A stretch of 64,000 nt of DNA from a bacterium. GTDB taxonomy: Bacteria > Verrucomicrobiota > Verrucomicrobiia > Limisphaerales > UBA8199. Made by a program: the position numbers and the translations under genes. Of the stretch, positions 63,785-64,000 are shown one piece after another (position 1 is the first letter of the stretch; each line of letters starts with the position of its first letter). The stretch lies in NCBI GenBank assembly GCA_021784555.1, contig JAJYHY010000003.1, positions 1 through 64,000 of the forward strand, given 5' to 3'. A model generated the notes under the pieces. That model ran no database searches, was not told the DNA's origin, and saw only the letters and a program-made list of their open reading frames with translations.

Positions 63785-64000
63785 AAGATGTGAGCGGACT
63801 GTGCGCTGGCGCCCTCCGGCAGGTGGCGCCGAGGTGCCAGCCCATTGGATGCGGGCCACAGCCCGAATGTGGCGGTGAGCTTCTCCGCGGCATGGCGCCA
63901 GGTCCAGTCACGCCGCGCGGTTTCGGAGGCGGTTGATCCCAGGGCTTTGGCCTCGTCTCGATTCCTGTACGCATGGCGCATCAGGTGAACGAGGTGATCC
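63781..64000 (-). CDS. Glycosyltransferase C-terminus (partial, runs out of the window)
   Basis: Only the last 72 residues are present (DHLVHLMRHAYRNRDEAKAL ... RRDWTWRHAAEKLTATF). The RRDWTWRHAAE ending is typical of GT4 glycosyltransferases. It overlaps the next gene by 4 bp (ATGA). Confidence 0.6.
   Translation of the reverse strand, partial: DHLVHLMRHAYRNRDEAKALGSTASETARRDWTWRHAAEKLTATFGLWPASNGLAPRRHLPEGASAQSAHIL

Overview
The window reads as a piece of chromosome from a GC-rich, aerobic, Gram-negative bacterium, most probably a verrucomicrobium of the Pedosphaera/Limisphaera type. This is inference from gene content: the MoxR/DUF58/BatA/DUF4175/C13-like operon, several secreted proteins sharing one small beta-type module, many large TPR and multihaem proteins, a small basic MSKQYNK-type protein, and a high load of short palindromic dispersed repeats. 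No phage, plasmid, transposase or CRISPR array was found.

Layout. 0-2.4 kb: an AAA ATPase/nuclease-like protein with a truncated second copy of its 5' end, then a dispersed repeat. 2.4-6.6 kb: LolC/LolD lipoprotein export and a SEC-C/coiled-coil/RelE-like fusion. 6.7-14.1 kb: a conserved hypothetical, a secreted glutathione peroxidase, a frameshifted small basic gene, a lipoprotein resembling a SecD piece, a polytopic TPR protein and a TPR/metallopeptidase-like protein. 14.1-14.8 kb: a cluster of inverted repeats. 14.8-26.7 kb: the MoxR-vWA operon, with a dispersed repeat lying inside the DUF4175 gene. 26.9-28.1 kb: FeoA-like protein and a HEPN/MNT toxin-antitoxin pair. 28.2-34.2 kb: secreted proteins (Tat-exported unknown, formylglycine-enzyme-like, unknown). 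34.2-41.9 kb: a complete haem-copper oxidase locus with haem O/A synthesis. 41.9-44.1 kb: a PaaX-family gene bracketed by copies of a perfect palindrome, then ribH next to a minisatellite. 44.2-48.0 kb: ribBA and a prolyl oligopeptidase. 48.0-54.9 kb: a quinone/multihaem cytochrome module (NrfD-like, four-cluster ferredoxin, six-haem c, eleven-haem c fused to cytochrome b, two small cytochromes c). 55.3-60.1 kb: a PRC-barrel protein, a hisI-orf-trpE operon, a long-hairpin element, a NUDIX protein and tRNA-Arg(CCU). 60.5-64.0 kb: glycosyltransferases flanking a secreted repeat protein.

How the parts fit. The oxidase locus is self-sufficient for making and haem-loading a haem a-type oxidase, but its subunit II has no fused cytochrome c, so a soluble c-type donor is needed. 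The two small cytochromes c beside the quinone/multihaem module are candidates. Together they suggest a quinol-to-cytochrome c route not using a bc1 complex, although electron export to the outside is equally possible.

The most unusual feature is the pairing of a PaaX-like gene (winged helix, Cas2-like core, PaaX C-terminus) with a dispersed element carrying the palindrome aatgtcccacctgggacatt. Copies lie in its upstream region and directly after its stop codon, and a further 187-bp copy lies 12 kb away between two paralogous cytochrome genes. Other repeat families (a 211-bp element, a 164-bp hairpin, an 8-bp minisatellite and several inverted repeats) show that short non-autonomous elements have been very active here.
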